DNA of 64,000 nt from VXYL01 sp965116935 (GTDB lineage: Bacteria; Pseudomonadota; Gammaproteobacteria; Pseudomonadales; Azotimanducaceae), in the NCBI GenBank assembly GCA_965116935.1, contig OZ220737.1:1922001-1986000 (forward strand). The letters run 5' to 3'. Of this stretch, positions 15,200 through 24,214 are shown in pieces. The position numbers were made by a program, and so were the translations under genes. The notes beneath the pieces were generated by a model that was not told the DNA's origin, made no database searches, and saw only the letters and a program-made list of their open reading frames with translations. Numbering within the stretch: the first letter of the stretch is position 1; each line of letters begins with the position of its first letter.

Positions 15200-15592
15200 G
15201 TGCCAAGTTATGCAGTCAACGCTGGTTTGCCGGCGCGGGGGCGAACGCCAAGTGTGCTGGGAGTTGGGCGGTGGCTCATCGTCGCGGCGGCGGTCGCGCT
15301 GCTGCAGTCGTCAGCGCTTGCTTCGGGTTCGATCACCGCAGGCGGGGCGATCAGCCCCAGGGACGCCTATGCGCAGGGCAAAGCGCTGACTTTCAGAAAG
15401 CTCGTCTGCAGCGCGTGTCCCATCGAGCAGGGGGGGCTGGATCGCGAGCGGGCGCAGAGCCTCAAGAGCAGTCTTGAGGCGCGCGATGAGGCCGTCAAGC
15501 CCGGCACGGAGGATGACGAGCACATCGGCGTACTCGATCGCGAGGAACAGGAGGTGGTGCATTACTACCTGACGCGACGGTACAAGCTGTAA
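15200..15592 (+). CDS. Small exported protein with a CSAC motif, function unknown
   Basis: About 130 residues. A signal-peptide-like N-terminus (GVGRWLIVAAAVALLQSSALA) is followed by a short mature part with GKALTFRKLVCSACP. The layout recalls a monohaem cytochrome c (GK then CxxC), but the haem-ligating His is replaced by Pro, so haem binding is unlikely. The C-terminus is highly charged (EDDEHIGVLDREEQEVVHYY). The GTG at 15200 has GGAGG about 5 bases upstream. It ends 24 bases before the outer-membrane barrel gene, so the two are probably co-expressed. Confidence 0.7.
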   Translation: MPSYAVNAGLPARGRTPSVLGVGRWLIVAAAVALLQSSALASGSITAGGAISPRDAYAQGKALTFRKLVCSACPIEQGGLDRERAQSLKSSLEARDEAVKPGTEDDEHIGVLDREEQEVVHYYLTRRYKL

Positions 15593-15616
15593 CTCCGGCA
15601 ACAACGAGGAAGAGGC

Positions 15617-16600
15617 ATGAAGTTGCGATCCGCGAACTTGCGCTCCGCCCACCGACGAACTTGGGTCAGGTCCGGCATGCGTGCCTTGGCCCCGCTCGTG
15701 GCCGGCGCCGCGGTGTCCTTGCCCACCTTTGCGGGCACGGTCTGGCTGCCAACGCCAGAAAGCGGCGCACTGATGGCGTCCTATGTCTCGCAATCTGCAG
15801 ACAACATGTGGGTGGGCGAGGACGGGCCTCGGCCGATCCCCTTCCGCGGGCTGGACCAGGACACCGTGCAACTCGACGCAACCTACGGCTTGTCTGACGC
15901 ATTGGCGCTCGACGCCAGCCTCGGCAGGTCTGAAGTGTCGCCCAAGAATGGCGGGCCGATTCCGCTCACGACCGATGGCTTGATGGACCTGAACGTCGGC
16001 GTCACTTGGCGGATCGTCGACGAGCTGGTCACCGACACGCCGAGTTTCGCGGTGCGATTCGGTGCCATCATGGCTGGCAACTATGACGCTGGCGGTGCCG
16101 GTCCGGCGGAAGTGATGGGCGACCCCTCCCGCGTGGGCGCTGGCCCAACGGCAATCGGCGACGGATCGGACGGCTTTGAACTCTCCGGCATCGTCGGCAA
16201 GGTTATTGCCAGTAGCCTGGCGCTGTCGGGAGAACTCGGCACCCGGAACCGCGGCAGCGGCGTGCCGCGAGAGACCTTCATGAACCTCGATGCCCAGTGG
16301 ATTGCCGGACAATACCTCGTGCTCAGCGCGCGCTACTACCTGCAATCTTCCGCTGGCGACCTCGACATCGGCCCGCCGCCGGGTCCCGGCGCGCATGGGA
16401 CGTACTGGCGTCGGTTTCCGCATGTCGCCGAGGACATCTCACGCATTTCGCTCGGTGCAACGGTGAACTTCGGCGGCATGAGCGTGGGACTCGATTGGTT
16501 CAATGTGCTCGACGGGCGCAACACGGCCGAGTTCGAGGCCGTGCGCGGCACGTTCACATACTACTTCGGACGCAGAGGGCGGGTAGCGATATCGGATTGA
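15617..16600 (+). CDS. Predicted outer-membrane beta-barrel protein, DUF3570-like
   Basis: 327 residues. The N-terminus is long and basic before a hydrophobic signal sequence (ALAPLVAGAAVSLPTFAG). The mature protein alternates polar and hydrophobic residues in repeated strands (DTVQLDATYGLSDALALDASLGR, NVGVTWRIV, FAVRFGAIMAG) and ends in an aromatic-rich strand (GTFTYYFGRRGRV), as in outer-membrane barrels. I do not recognise the exact family; the DUF3570-like label is only a guess from strand pattern. Downstream of the small exported CSAC protein. Confidence 0.65.
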   Translation: MKLRSANLRSAHRRTWVRSGMRALAPLVAGAAVSLPTFAGTVWLPTPESGALMASYVSQSADNMWVGEDGPRPIPFRGLDQDTVQLDATYGLSDALALDASLGRSEVSPKNGGPIPLTTDGLMDLNVGVTWRIVDELVTDTPSFAVRFGAIMAGNYDAGGAGPAEVMGDPSRVGAGPTAIGDGSDGFELSGIVGKVIASSLALSGELGTRNRGSGVPRETFMNLDAQWIAGQYLVLSARYYLQSSAGDLDIGPPPGPGAHGTYWRRFPHVAEDISRISLGATVNFGGMSVGLDWFNVLDGRNTAEFEAVRGTFTYYFGRRGRVAISD

Positions 16601-16818
16601 AGGCGACGGGGCTTGCACGCCTGCCGGCGAGAGGGATGGCCGTGGGCGCAAGCGCGCCGTTGTCGGTGCCGGCGCGAGGACTCTTCTGACACCTCGCGCC
16701 TGCTCGTGCCACCTCGCCTCGGACTCAGGCCCGCCCGCTCCCTGAGGGCCGTCCAGGGGTGCTCGTTTCCGCTTCCGCGAGCGGACGGCGCATCAAGGCG
16801 ATACGCCCCGAATAGATC

Positions 16819-19005
16819 ATGGGGGTTGCGGACGTGAAACCAAGTCGCGTCATTGTCCTGATTGCCTTGGCAGCGCTGATCGCGATCTTTGTCGCGCTAG
16901 ACCTGCAGCGCTTCCTCACGCTGGAGTTCTTTTCTGCGCAGCGTGAAGCCATCGCCGCGTTCCAGGCCGAACACCCTTGGGCGACGGCGCTAGCGTTCTT
17001 CGTCATTTACGTTCTCGTCACGGGCGCCTCGCTGCCGGGAGCTGCCCTCCTGACCCTCATTGCCGGGGCCCTGTTCGGTCTGGCGCAAGGCGTCGTCATC
17101 GTCTCCTTCGCCAGCTCGCTGGGGGCGACGCTGGCCTTCACCATTGCCCGCTACCTCTTTCGCGACGCCGTGCGCGCGAAGTTCGGCCAGCATCTCGGCG
17201 CAATCGATCGAGGCGTCGAGAAGGATGGTGCCTTCTATCTCTTCGCCATGCGCCTCGTTCCAGCGGTGCCATTCTTCGTCATCAACCTAGCCATGGCCCT
17301 GACGCCGATATCCACGTGGCGCTTCTATTGGGTGAGCCAGCTCGGCATGGTTTTCGGCACCGTTGTCTTCGTGAACGCCGGCGCCGAGCTAGGTCAGGTT
17401 GCGTCCGTCGGCGACATCCTCTCCCCCACCCTGTGGATTTCCTTTGCGCTGCTGGGCCTTGCGCCGCTCATCGCCAAGAAGATCCTCGATGCGATCAAGG
17501 CCCGAAAGGCCCTCGGAGGCTTCAAGAAGCCCAAGCATTTCGACAACAACCTCGTGGTGATTGGGGCGGGTTCCGGCGGCTTGGTCGCAGCGCTCATCGC
17601 AGCGACGGTGAAGGCCAAGGTCACCCTGATCGAACGCCACCGCATGGGCGGCGACTGCCTGAACACCGGCTGCGTGCCGAGCAAGTCGCTGATCCGTTCG
17701 GCCAAGATGCTTTCCTATGCAGCGCGGGCTCAGGAGTTTGGGTTCAAGAGCGCGACTGTGGAGTTCGAGTTCGCCGAGGTGATGGAGCGCGTGCAGCGCA
17801 TCATCAAGAAGATCGAGCCGCACGATTCGGTGGAGCGCTACACGGGCCTTGGCGTGAACTGCATCATGGGGGATGCGACGATCACGTCGCCCTACAGCGT
17901 CTGCGTCGACGGCCACGAGATCACCACCCGCAACATCGTCATCGCCACCGGCGGCGCGCCTTTCGTGCCGCCGATTCCGGGACTCGCCGAAGCCGGCTAC
18001 TACACCTCCGACACGATCTGGGAGATTCGCGAGCTGCCGCAAAGGTTCGTTGTGCTCGGCGGCGGACCCATTGGGTGCGAACTCGCCCAGGCGTTCGGCA
18101 GATTCGGCGCCGACGTGACCGTGGTCCAGCAAGCGCCGCACCTGTTGGTGCGCGAAGACGCGGACGTGGTCGAACTGATGCAGCGGCAGTTCGTCGCCGA
18201 AGGCATCCGCGTGCTCACCGGCCATTGTGCCGAGCATGTGGAATCGGGCGAAGCCGGGCGGGCCTTGATTTGCACCGGGGAGGGCGGCGGCGAGGTCCGG
18301 GTGCCGTTCGACGCCATCCTGGTGGCGGCCGGTCGGCAGCCGAACACCGAACGACTCGGGCTCGAAGAAGTGGGCGTGACGCTGGACGAGCGTGGCGAGG
18401 TCGAAGTGGACGAATACCTGCGCACCAGCGTGCCGACGATCTATGCCTGCGGTGACGCGATTGGGCCGTATCAGTTCACCCACACCGCGTCCCACGAGGC
18501 GTGGTATGCGTCCGTGAACCCCCTGTTCAGCCCACTTAGGAAGTTCAAGGCGGATTACTCGCTGATCCCCTGGACGACCTTCACCGACCCGGAAATCGGG
18601 CGTGTGGGGCTGAACGAGCAGGAGGCCGAGCGGCAAGGCATCGACGTGGAGGTCACCCGCTATGAGCTAGAGGAGCTGGACCGGGCGCTCGCCGACGAAG
18701 AAGGCCGCGGCTTCGTCAAGGTGCTGACGCCCCCGGGCAAGGACCGCATCTTGGGTGCAACGATCGTCGGCCATCACGCCGGCGACCTGCTCGCCGAGTT
18801 CATCGCCGCCATGAAGTGGGGCAAGGGCCTCAAGAGCCTGATGGCCACCATCCACGTCTATCCGACCCTCACCGAAGCCAACAAATTCGCCGCCAGCGCC
18901 TGGCGCAAGAAACACGCCCCAGAGGGGCTCTTGGAGTGGGTTGGCAAGTTCCACAGCCTGCGCCGCGGAAGGGGCGCATCCGAATCCGAAGGCTCCCTCC
19001 CGTAG
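16819..19005 (+). CDS. VTT (DedA-like) membrane domain fused to a mercuric-reductase-like flavin disulfide oxidoreductase
   Basis: 728 residues. Residues about 10-225 are a VTT/TVP38-type domain with a reentrant Gly-rich motif (LIAGALFGLAQGVVIVSFASSLGATLAF) and several TM helices. From about 245 comes a pyridine-nucleotide disulfide oxidoreductase: FAD motif VVIGAGSGGLVAALIA, redox pair Cys280/Cys285 in GGDCLNTGCVPSKSL, NAD motif VVLGGGPIGCELAQAFG, ACGDAIGPYQFTH, and a C-terminal dimerisation domain with HVYPTL. The C-terminal Cys pair of true MerA is missing. This fused architecture is known in other Proteobacteria; the substrate is unclear. The stop codon lies in a palindromic repeat. Confidence 0.9.
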   Translation: MGVADVKPSRVIVLIALAALIAIFVALDLQRFLTLEFFSAQREAIAAFQAEHPWATALAFFVIYVLVTGASLPGAALLTLIAGALFGLAQGVVIVSFASSLGATLAFTIARYLFRDAVRAKFGQHLGAIDRGVEKDGAFYLFAMRLVPAVPFFVINLAMALTPISTWRFYWVSQLGMVFGTVVFVNAGAELGQVASVGDILSPTLWISFALLGLAPLIAKKILDAIKARKALGGFKKPKHFDNNLVVIGAGSGGLVAALIAATVKAKVTLIERHRMGGDCLNTGCVPSKSLIRSAKMLSYAARAQEFGFKSATVEFEFAEVMERVQRIIKKIEPHDSVERYTGLGVNCIMGDATITSPYSVCVDGHEITTRNIVIATGGAPFVPPIPGLAEAGYYTSDTIWEIRELPQRFVVLGGGPIGCELAQAFGRFGADVTVVQQAPHLLVREDADVVELMQRQFVAEGIRVLTGHCAEHVESGEAGRALICTGEGGGEVRVPFDAILVAAGRQPNTERLGLEEVGVTLDERGEVEVDEYLRTSVPTIYACGDAIGPYQFTHTASHEAWYASVNPLFSPLRKFKADYSLIPWTTFTDPEIGRVGLNEQEAERQGIDVEVTRYELEELDRALADEEGRGFVKVLTPPGKDRILGATIVGHHAGDLLAEFIAAMKWGKGLKSLMATIHVYPTLTEANKFAASAWRKKHAPEGLLEWVGKFHSLRRGRGASESEGSLP

Positions 19006-19370
19006 GGGCGGAGCTTGTCCCCGCCCGTGTTGAATTCGACACGAGGAATGCGTCGAAGCGCAGCAGTTCGCGCAAGCGAACTACCAACGCGCCCGTCAGG
19101 GCGCGCGCCGGGACGGGACAAGCCCGTCCCCTACGAGGAATGTATTGAGACGCGCCGATCGACTCGGCGCGGGCGAGCGCCGCGTCCGCACGGGCCTTTT
19201 TGGGACGAGGGCAGGATGCCCTCGCCCCAAGGGCCCTCGCTTCGAATCAAAGCCTCAAACATCACGTGTCGGGACGCGTAGGGGCGGGGCTTGTCCCCGC
19301 CCGTGTTGAACGCACCGACAGATTCGGCGCAGGGCGGGACAAACCCTTCCCCTACGAACCGGCTTGTCTG
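19006..19370. repeat. Cluster of paired palindromic repeats
   Basis: Two elements with arms CGTAGGGGCGGNGCTTGTCC and their complements: 19003-19135 and about 19276-19356, with a segment containing GCAGTTCGCGCAAGCGAACT (about 19067-19086) inside the first. A related unit with GAGGGCAGGATGCCCTC lies near 19206-19224. The arms match those at 32229-32308 and 32575-32664. The first arm supplies the TAG stop of the upstream reductase fusion. No gene is supported. Confidence 0.8.
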
Positions 19371-20189
19371 CTATGGCTGATTGAGGTCCCAGTCGTACGC
19401 GTAGTCGATGGCGCCGGCGAAGTCCTTCAGTTGCGCCGCCAGTTCGTCGTCGGCGTGTTCGATCAGGTGGGCCAGCACGCCCTCGTCGGAGCCGCCGAAA
19501 TCGAACACCCACCAGTCGTAGATGCTCGACAGCACCATGAACTCCTCGTCCACGATGTCCACGCCGCGCAGATGGTTGACGTATTCGCGCGCCCCCGCTT
19601 CGAGCAGCGCTTCGGTGTTCTCGGCCGTGTACACCGTGGTCGCAAGGTTGGGGCAGCCGATGCTGGCGCAGTTCACTGCGTAGTGAATGCGCGGGTCCTT
19701 CCAGATGGGGCGCAGGATTCCGTGTTCGATGTTGTCGAGCGTCAACTCTTGCCCCGCGACCTCGGCGTGAACGTCGCCCCAAGGGCCAGTGAAGGGAATC
19801 CAGCCCTCGTGGATGTCCTTGATGGAATCCACCGGATAGCCGTCCACGACCACTTTCACCGTCAGTGCATTGTAGAAGTTGATCCAGTAGGCCTTCTGCT
19901 CGAGGCGCGAGTAGGTGCGGGGGTCCATGCCCTGGAGCTCGTCGAGATACGCGTTGAGCGCAGCGAGGTCGTCGGGCGCGGCCTTGAGGCCGGCGTAGTC
20001 GAAACGATTGACGCCAGACGGATGCTGCGCAAGGTAGGCATCCAGCAGGGCTTGCCAGCCGCTGTGATCGACGGTTGCCACACTGGCCTCGTCGCTTGCG
20101 TCCCAGAACGGGATCAACTCCGGCACCTGATTGGCCTGACCCATCGCCGCGATACACGCGCTCGCAAGCGCAAAGACAAACCGCTTCAT
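19371..20189 (-). CDS. DUF547 domain protein, exported
   Basis: About 272 residues with a signal peptide (MKRFVFALASACIAAMGQA). The DUF547 region spans about 75-210: KAYWINFYNALTVKVVVDGYPVDSIKDI and IHYAVNCASIGCPNLATTVYT, with the conserved Cys residues. The family resembles papain/transglutaminase-like folds, but its biochemical role is not established. AAGGAG lies 7-12 bases before the ATG. The start overlaps the stop of the upstream glycosyltransferase (ATGA), so the three minus-strand genes 22283-19371 form one operon. Confidence 0.88.
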   Translation of the reverse strand: MKRFVFALASACIAAMGQANQVPELIPFWDASDEASVATVDHSGWQALLDAYLAQHPSGVNRFDYAGLKAAPDDLAALNAYLDELQGMDPRTYSRLEQKAYWINFYNALTVKVVVDGYPVDSIKDIHEGWIPFTGPWGDVHAEVAGQELTLDNIEHGILRPIWKDPRIHYAVNCASIGCPNLATTVYTAENTEALLEAGAREYVNHLRGVDIVDEEFMVLSSIYDWWVFDFGGSDEGVLAHLIEHADDELAAQLKDFAGAIDYAYDWDLNQP

Positions 20190-20929
20190 GCACAACTCCT
20201 TGCTTCGGCGCCCAACTTGGGGCGCAGCCATAATTTCAGGATCATCCCCAGAATGCCAATGCTGGCACCAACAACACCTCGAACCGTGCCGCCCACCTTG
20301 GATTTCCCGTGCTGGCGTCGGCGCGCATCCACCGGCACCTCGACGATGCGCATGCGCCGCTGCACGGCCTTCACCTGCATCTCCACAGTCCAGCCATAGG
20401 CCTTGTCCTGCATGTCGAGAGCGTCGAGCGCGTCGGACGTGATTGCCCGCAACGGCCCGAGATCGGTGACTCGCTGCTTCCAGATCAACCCGATCAGGAC
20501 GGCGGCGACCCGATTGCCGACGATCTGCGGCAGCGACAAGGCCCCTGGTTCGGCGTGGCCGAGCGCCCGCGAACCGATGGCGAGGTCGGCGCCGGCGACG
20601 ATGGCATCCAAGAGGTCCAACGACTGCTCGAGGTGGAATGCCTGGTCGCCATCCACGAAGAGCACGACCTCCACGCTGCCAAGCGCCGCGATGGCGGTCA
20701 GGCAGGCGATCCCGTAGCCCGGCGTCGGCTCGGCGACGACGCGAGCGCCAGCGGCGAGCGCGCGCTCCGCGGTGGCATCGGTGGAGCCGTTGTCGCAGAC
20801 GACGATGTCATCCACCACCGCTTCGCCCGCCGGCGTTCTCAGCGCACGCACGGCCTGCACAACCGCGGCGATGTTCTCCTGTTCGTTGCGGGCGGGAATC
20901 ACCACGCCGACAGAACGACCGTCAAGCAT
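20186..20929 (-). CDS. Glycosyltransferase family 2, dolichyl-phosphate-mannose-synthase-like
   Basis: About 247 residues, GT-A fold. VGVVIPARNEQENI at the N-terminus, DDIVVCDNGSTDAT, GYGIACLTAIAAL, FVDGDQ as the metal-binding DxD-type motif, and the GT2/DPM-like LSLPQIVGNRVAA. It lacks C-terminal TM helices, apart from a weakly hydrophobic end. It probably charges a polyprenyl phosphate with a sugar used by the GT-C protein encoded just upstream, with which it overlaps by 8 bases. The ATG at 20929 is preferred over upstream starts. Confidence 0.85.
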   Translation of the reverse strand: MLDGRSVGVVIPARNEQENIAAVVQAVRALRTPAGEAVVDDIVVCDNGSTDATAERALAAGARVVAEPTPGYGIACLTAIAALGSVEVVLFVDGDQAFHLEQSLDLLDAIVAGADLAIGSRALGHAEPGALSLPQIVGNRVAAVLIGLIWKQRVTDLGPLRAITSDALDALDMQDKAYGWTVEMQVKAVQRRMRIVEVPVDARRRQHGKSKVGGTVRGVVGASIGILGMILKLWLRPKLGAEARSCA

Positions 20930-22283
20930 CGGTGGCGCCAGCGGCCCCGCGCGCACGTTGACGACGCACGCAGTCGAACAGGAAAGCAATCAAGATGACG
21001 CCGAACTCCATCGGGCGCACCCACCACGGCTGCGCATATGCCTGCATTTCGTAGTTGCCCAAGTGAAGCCCTGTGATGTAGGAGAGCAATACCGCCACGG
21101 ATGCCGTCCATGCCCAACGGCTTGGATGTACCACGGCGAATGGTAGCAGCCAGAGCAGGTACCAGGCATTGATGACCGGTGCCACAAGGAGAAACACGCC
21201 GTACACCCAGTCGCCGCGCGGCACGTCGCCACCCGCGCCGCGATATCGGCGGTAGTACCAAAGCCAGAAGAGGCCAAACGCGGCCGCAAGAGAGAGCTTG
21301 GCAAGGTTCGGTGGCACGACGGCTGCGAGCAAGCCGAACACCGCCGAGTTGAACTCCCACTCGCGCGCGAACACGATGAGCGTGTCGAGGTCCGTGGCAC
21401 CGGCGACGAGGAACGGGACGTAGAGCGCCGCGAGGGTCGCGGCGAAGATGCACCAGTGCCTGAGCCGGGCGCGGATCAGCACAAGCGGCACGAGCAGGAG
21501 CGCAAAGACCTTCGCCCCGACCGCGAGCCCCAAGCAAGCGGCCGCCCAGCCGTCGCGCCGCCTGTTCGCGAGGACGACGGCAGCAAGCAGCAGGCAGATG
21601 CCAAGTCCGTCCGGATGCGCGGTGAATGCCACTTCCTTGACCACCAGAGGGCACCAGGCATAGAGCAAGACGTTGCGGGCGGGCGCCAGCCGGAGCAGCA
21701 GCGCGATCGCCGCAAGATCCGCCGCAATCAGGAGCGCTTGCAGCACCGCCACGTTGCCGGCCTCGATCCAGTAACCGAACAGGAACAGCACTTGTGTCGT
21801 GGGGCCGTAGATGGTGGGGAGGTCCGGATTGTTGACCTGATCCAGAACCGATCTGAGTGCCGGCGGGACACTCATGTCCAGAAAGAAGGCTTCGGGCGCT
21901 ACGCCATAGGGCGTGCCGGCGGTCGCAAAGCGGTAACCGTCCCACAGATAGCGGTAGAAGTCGTCCTCGAAGAACGGCCCGCCCGCGAGGCCGCAAAGGC
22001 GAAAGACGACTGCCCACAAGAGCAGCCGCGCCAGCGGGATCGGCTCGTCCCGCCGGACAGCGCGCAGGTAGAGCAGGAACACCGGCATCGCCGTCCACGC
22101 GACGATGCCGTAGAAAGCGCCAAGGCTCGGTTCGCCAGCCTCACGCGCGAGCACCGCGAGCGCGACGTAACCCAAGGCGCAAAAGGCCCCGGCCGCGTCA
22201 ACCAGGTGCTTTGTCGGAATGTCCGCGATGGTCGAAGCGACGTATCGCATTCGGTCTATCAGGCTGCGGTCGATCAAGAGCAT
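20922..22283 (-). CDS. Polytopic GT-C-type glycosyltransferase
   Basis: 453 residues with about twelve hydrophobic helices. The first periplasmic loop holds the GT-C-like acidic motif FFEDDFYRYLWDGYRFATAGTPYG, used to take a sugar from a polyprenyl-phosphate donor. Later segments (HPDGLGICLLLAAV, NAWYLLWLLPFAV) resemble the alpha-mannosyltransferase/DUF2029 branch. With the GT2 protein downstream it fits a donor-synthesis plus transfer pair for an envelope glycan. A second ATG at 22250 is an alternative start. Confidence 0.82.
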   Translation of the reverse strand: MLLIDRSLIDRMRYVASTIADIPTKHLVDAAGAFCALGYVALAVLAREAGEPSLGAFYGIVAWTAMPVFLLYLRAVRRDEPIPLARLLLWAVVFRLCGLAGGPFFEDDFYRYLWDGYRFATAGTPYGVAPEAFFLDMSVPPALRSVLDQVNNPDLPTIYGPTTQVLFLFGYWIEAGNVAVLQALLIAADLAAIALLLRLAPARNVLLYAWCPLVVKEVAFTAHPDGLGICLLLAAVVLANRRRDGWAAACLGLAVGAKVFALLLVPLVLIRARLRHWCIFAATLAALYVPFLVAGATDLDTLIVFAREWEFNSAVFGLLAAVVPPNLAKLSLAAAFGLFWLWYYRRYRGAGGDVPRGDWVYGVFLLVAPVINAWYLLWLLPFAVVHPSRWAWTASVAVLLSYITGLHLGNYEMQAYAQPWWVRPMEFGVILIAFLFDCVRRQRARGAAGATDA

Positions 22284-22497
22284 AACGGACTTGTGGAATC
22301 ACCCCGGGAGTTCCTGAATGCCCCTGATTCGCGCGCAGTGCAGCAAAGGCAGTTCGCTTCGCCTCGTCGACGCACGCCGGGCAACGGGTCCGACCACACG
22401 ACGCGGGTTCGTTGCGAACCGCCGCGGCAGGCGGAAATGTGAGTGGCAACCGGAACAGGGATTGACAGCGGTGTAGCCTGTTGGCTACTTTGTGCAG

Positions 22498-22785
22498 ATG
22501 CTCGAAGTCCGCAGGACCGAGGTGTTCGCGAGATGGCTGGACGGTCTGAGGGACGTTCGCGCCAGGGCGCGTGTGCAGGTTCGGATTGAGCGGCTCGCCG
22601 CTGGCAACCCGGGCGAGTGAGGCCGGTGGGCGATGGCGTCTCCGAGCTACGGATCGACTACGGACCAGGATACCGGGTGTACTACAAGAGCCTGGGCCAC
22701 AGTCGTAGTCCTCCTAGCGGGCGGGGACAAGCGCACGCAGAGCGAAGACATCGAGACGGCCCTACGGCTGGCAAGGAACCTGTAG
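22498..22785 (+). pseudogene. HigB-like toxin with two frameshifts
   Basis: Three consecutive frames together give a complete Gp49/HigB-like killer protein: MLEVRRTEVFARWLDGLRD ... LAAGNPGE (stop at 22618), then VRPVGDGVSELRIDYGPGYRVYYKSLG, then TVVVLLAGGDKRTQSEDIE to the stop at 22783. The first break looks like one missing G near 22617, the second like a shift near 22700. The antitoxin gene follows intact. Either the toxin has decayed or the assembly has two indels. Confidence 0.85.
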
Positions 22786-22794
22786 GAGGATGGC

Positions 22795-23145
22795 ATGACC
22801 AAGACTGCTACTGCACCTTACGACGTAGCCGAGCACCTTCGCACGCGCGAGGAGATGGCGGCGTATCTGGAGGCGTCCATCGAGGAGTCGGACGGTGACG
22901 CCGCGTTCGTCGCGAAAGCTCTGGGCGACATTGCTCGCGCGCGGGGGATGGCACAGGTGGCGTCCGATGCCGGGCTGTCCCGCGAGAGCCTATACAAGGC
23001 GCTTTCGGGGGAGCGCGTTCCGACATTCGAGACTGTCCTCAGGGTGGTCGCCGCGCTGGGGCTCACGCTGCGCGCGGAAGCGCTGCACCCGGAGGCGGCC
23101 GGGACGGGCGTGGCAGCGCACCCCGGAAAGTCCTGCAACCCCTGA
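22795..23145 (+). CDS. HigA-like addiction module antidote protein
   Basis: 116 residues with the pattern of the antidote partners of Gp49-type toxins: YDVAEHLRTREEMAAYLEASIEE, then an XRE-like DNA-binding domain (GMAQVASDAGLSRESLYKALSG) at about 50-75, and VLRVVAALGLTLRAEA. AGGAGG lies about 4 bases before the ATG. It follows the broken toxin by 9 bases, as in intact systems, so it may be an antitoxin that outlived its toxin or now acts as a regulator. Confidence 0.9.
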   Translation: MTKTATAPYDVAEHLRTREEMAAYLEASIEESDGDAAFVAKALGDIARARGMAQVASDAGLSRESLYKALSGERVPTFETVLRVVAALGLTLRAEALHPEAAGTGVAAHPGKSCNP

Positions 23146-23188
23146 TTCGCGCTCCGTGCCTGAAGCGGCACGATGAGCCTTTGCGGCG

Positions 23189-24151
23189 CTATTCCTCGTC
23201 GGTTGTCTCGATCTCGACTTCGATCTCTTCTTCGACTTCTTGGCCGGAGTCTTCCTGTCCGCGCATGATGATGTTGAAGTGGCGGTTCATGCCTTCGACG
23301 GGTTCCACCTTGACGTTGCGGCTGCGGTTTTCGCGGCGGATGGCAGCGGTGCCGTCTTCGCCCAGGTCCGCGAGCAGGCGGTAGGCCTCCTCGGCGTTGC
23401 GGATGTCGGCGTCGTCGATGCGGCGGAGGATGTCGCCGGGCTTGAGGTTGCTGCCGGGTGGGGTGTCGAGCACCAGCACGCCGGAATCGACGCCGAAGTA
23501 CTTGCCGAGATCTTCGCCGATGTCCACCAGTTCGAGCTCCGGGTCAGCGCGGCGGATTCTGCGCGCCATGTGGCGCCCGGGGCCGCCGAAGAAGTGGATG
23601 GCGTTCGGGTCGCGAGGGCCCGCCATGCGCCAGCGCATGGATCGGGCGGGATGCGCGCGGGCTGTGGCAACCACGTCCACGCCGTGTTCCTCGCCGTCGC
23701 GCACAAAGGCGATGGCGACCTTCTCGCCGGCTTCCACCTCCTCCATCGCCTGGCGCAGGCTGCGGCCCGGATCTGCTTCCGTCGCAAGCACCTTGCCGTT
23801 GATGGCGACGATCACGTCGTCGGCAAGGATGCCGGCGGCTTCGGCGCCGCTGTCGGGCGTGACCGCCTCCACGTGGACACCGTCGTCATGGTCGCGGATG
23901 ACGACACCGAGCATGGCGTCGTCGCCGCCCCCAAAGAGGTCCCCAAACTCGAAGTGGGTGGTGTGGATGTCGTCCGTCAGGGCGTCCACGTCCAGCACGG
24001 TGACGCGAGCCAGGGCCTTGTCGAACGCCTCTCGGGCCTTGTCGAGCTGGGCCCTCGCCTCGGCGAGTTCGGCCGGCGGCGGCTTGGGCGGATCGTCCGC
24101 CCACGCGCCAACGCCAAGCAGCAGGGTGAGGGAAAGCGGTGCGATTCTCAT
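23189..24151 (-). CDS. Periplasmic protein with two PDZ domains
   Basis: About 320 residues. Signal peptide MRIAPLSLTLLLGVGAWA, then a short coiled region (AELAEARAQLDKAREAFDKAL). PDZ 1 (about 80-150: LGVVIRDHDDGVHVEAVTPDSGAEAAGILADDVIVAING) and PDZ 2 (about 215-275: YFGVDSGVLVLDTPPGSNLKPGDILRRI). The C-terminus is acidic. There is no protease domain, so it probably binds exposed C-termini of envelope proteins. AAGGAG precedes the ATG. Third gene of the sigma/anti-sigma set, which suggests an envelope-stress output or sensor. Confidence 0.85.
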   Translation of the reverse strand: MRIAPLSLTLLLGVGAWADDPPKPPPAELAEARAQLDKAREAFDKALARVTVLDVDALTDDIHTTHFEFGDLFGGGDDAMLGVVIRDHDDGVHVEAVTPDSGAEAAGILADDVIVAINGKVLATEADPGRSLRQAMEEVEAGEKVAIAFVRDGEEHGVDVVATARAHPARSMRWRMAGPRDPNAIHFFGGPGRHMARRIRRADPELELVDIGEDLGKYFGVDSGVLVLDTPPGSNLKPGDILRRIDDADIRNAEEAYRLLADLGEDGTAAIRRENRSRNVKVEPVEGMNRHFNIIMRGQEDSGQEVEEEIEVEIETTDEE

Positions 24152-24214
24152 GCGAGCGCTCCTTTGAGGATCGGTGTCCCGAAATGGGACGGCTTGCTCG
24201 TGGGTGCGATGCAC

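Noticed and set aside
15200..15592. Cytochrome c
   Set aside because: The CxxC is followed by Pro, not His, so the haem motif is not present.
16977..18455. 492-codon frame inside the VTT-reductase fusion
   Set aside because: Out-of-frame shadow of a well-conserved enzyme with all motifs in the main frame.
16819..19005. Calling the reductase fusion a mercuric reductase
   Set aside because: No HMA domain, no C-terminal Cys pair and no other mer genes.
19200..20399. 399-codon plus-strand frame over DUF547 and GT2 genes
   Set aside because: Starts in repeats and runs antisense to two genes with clear domains.
21456..22442. Long open frame antisense to the GT-C glycosyltransferase
   Set aside because: No family-like sequence; composition (Arg/Gln-rich) is what high-GC antisense frames give. 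The membrane protein on the other strand is convincing.
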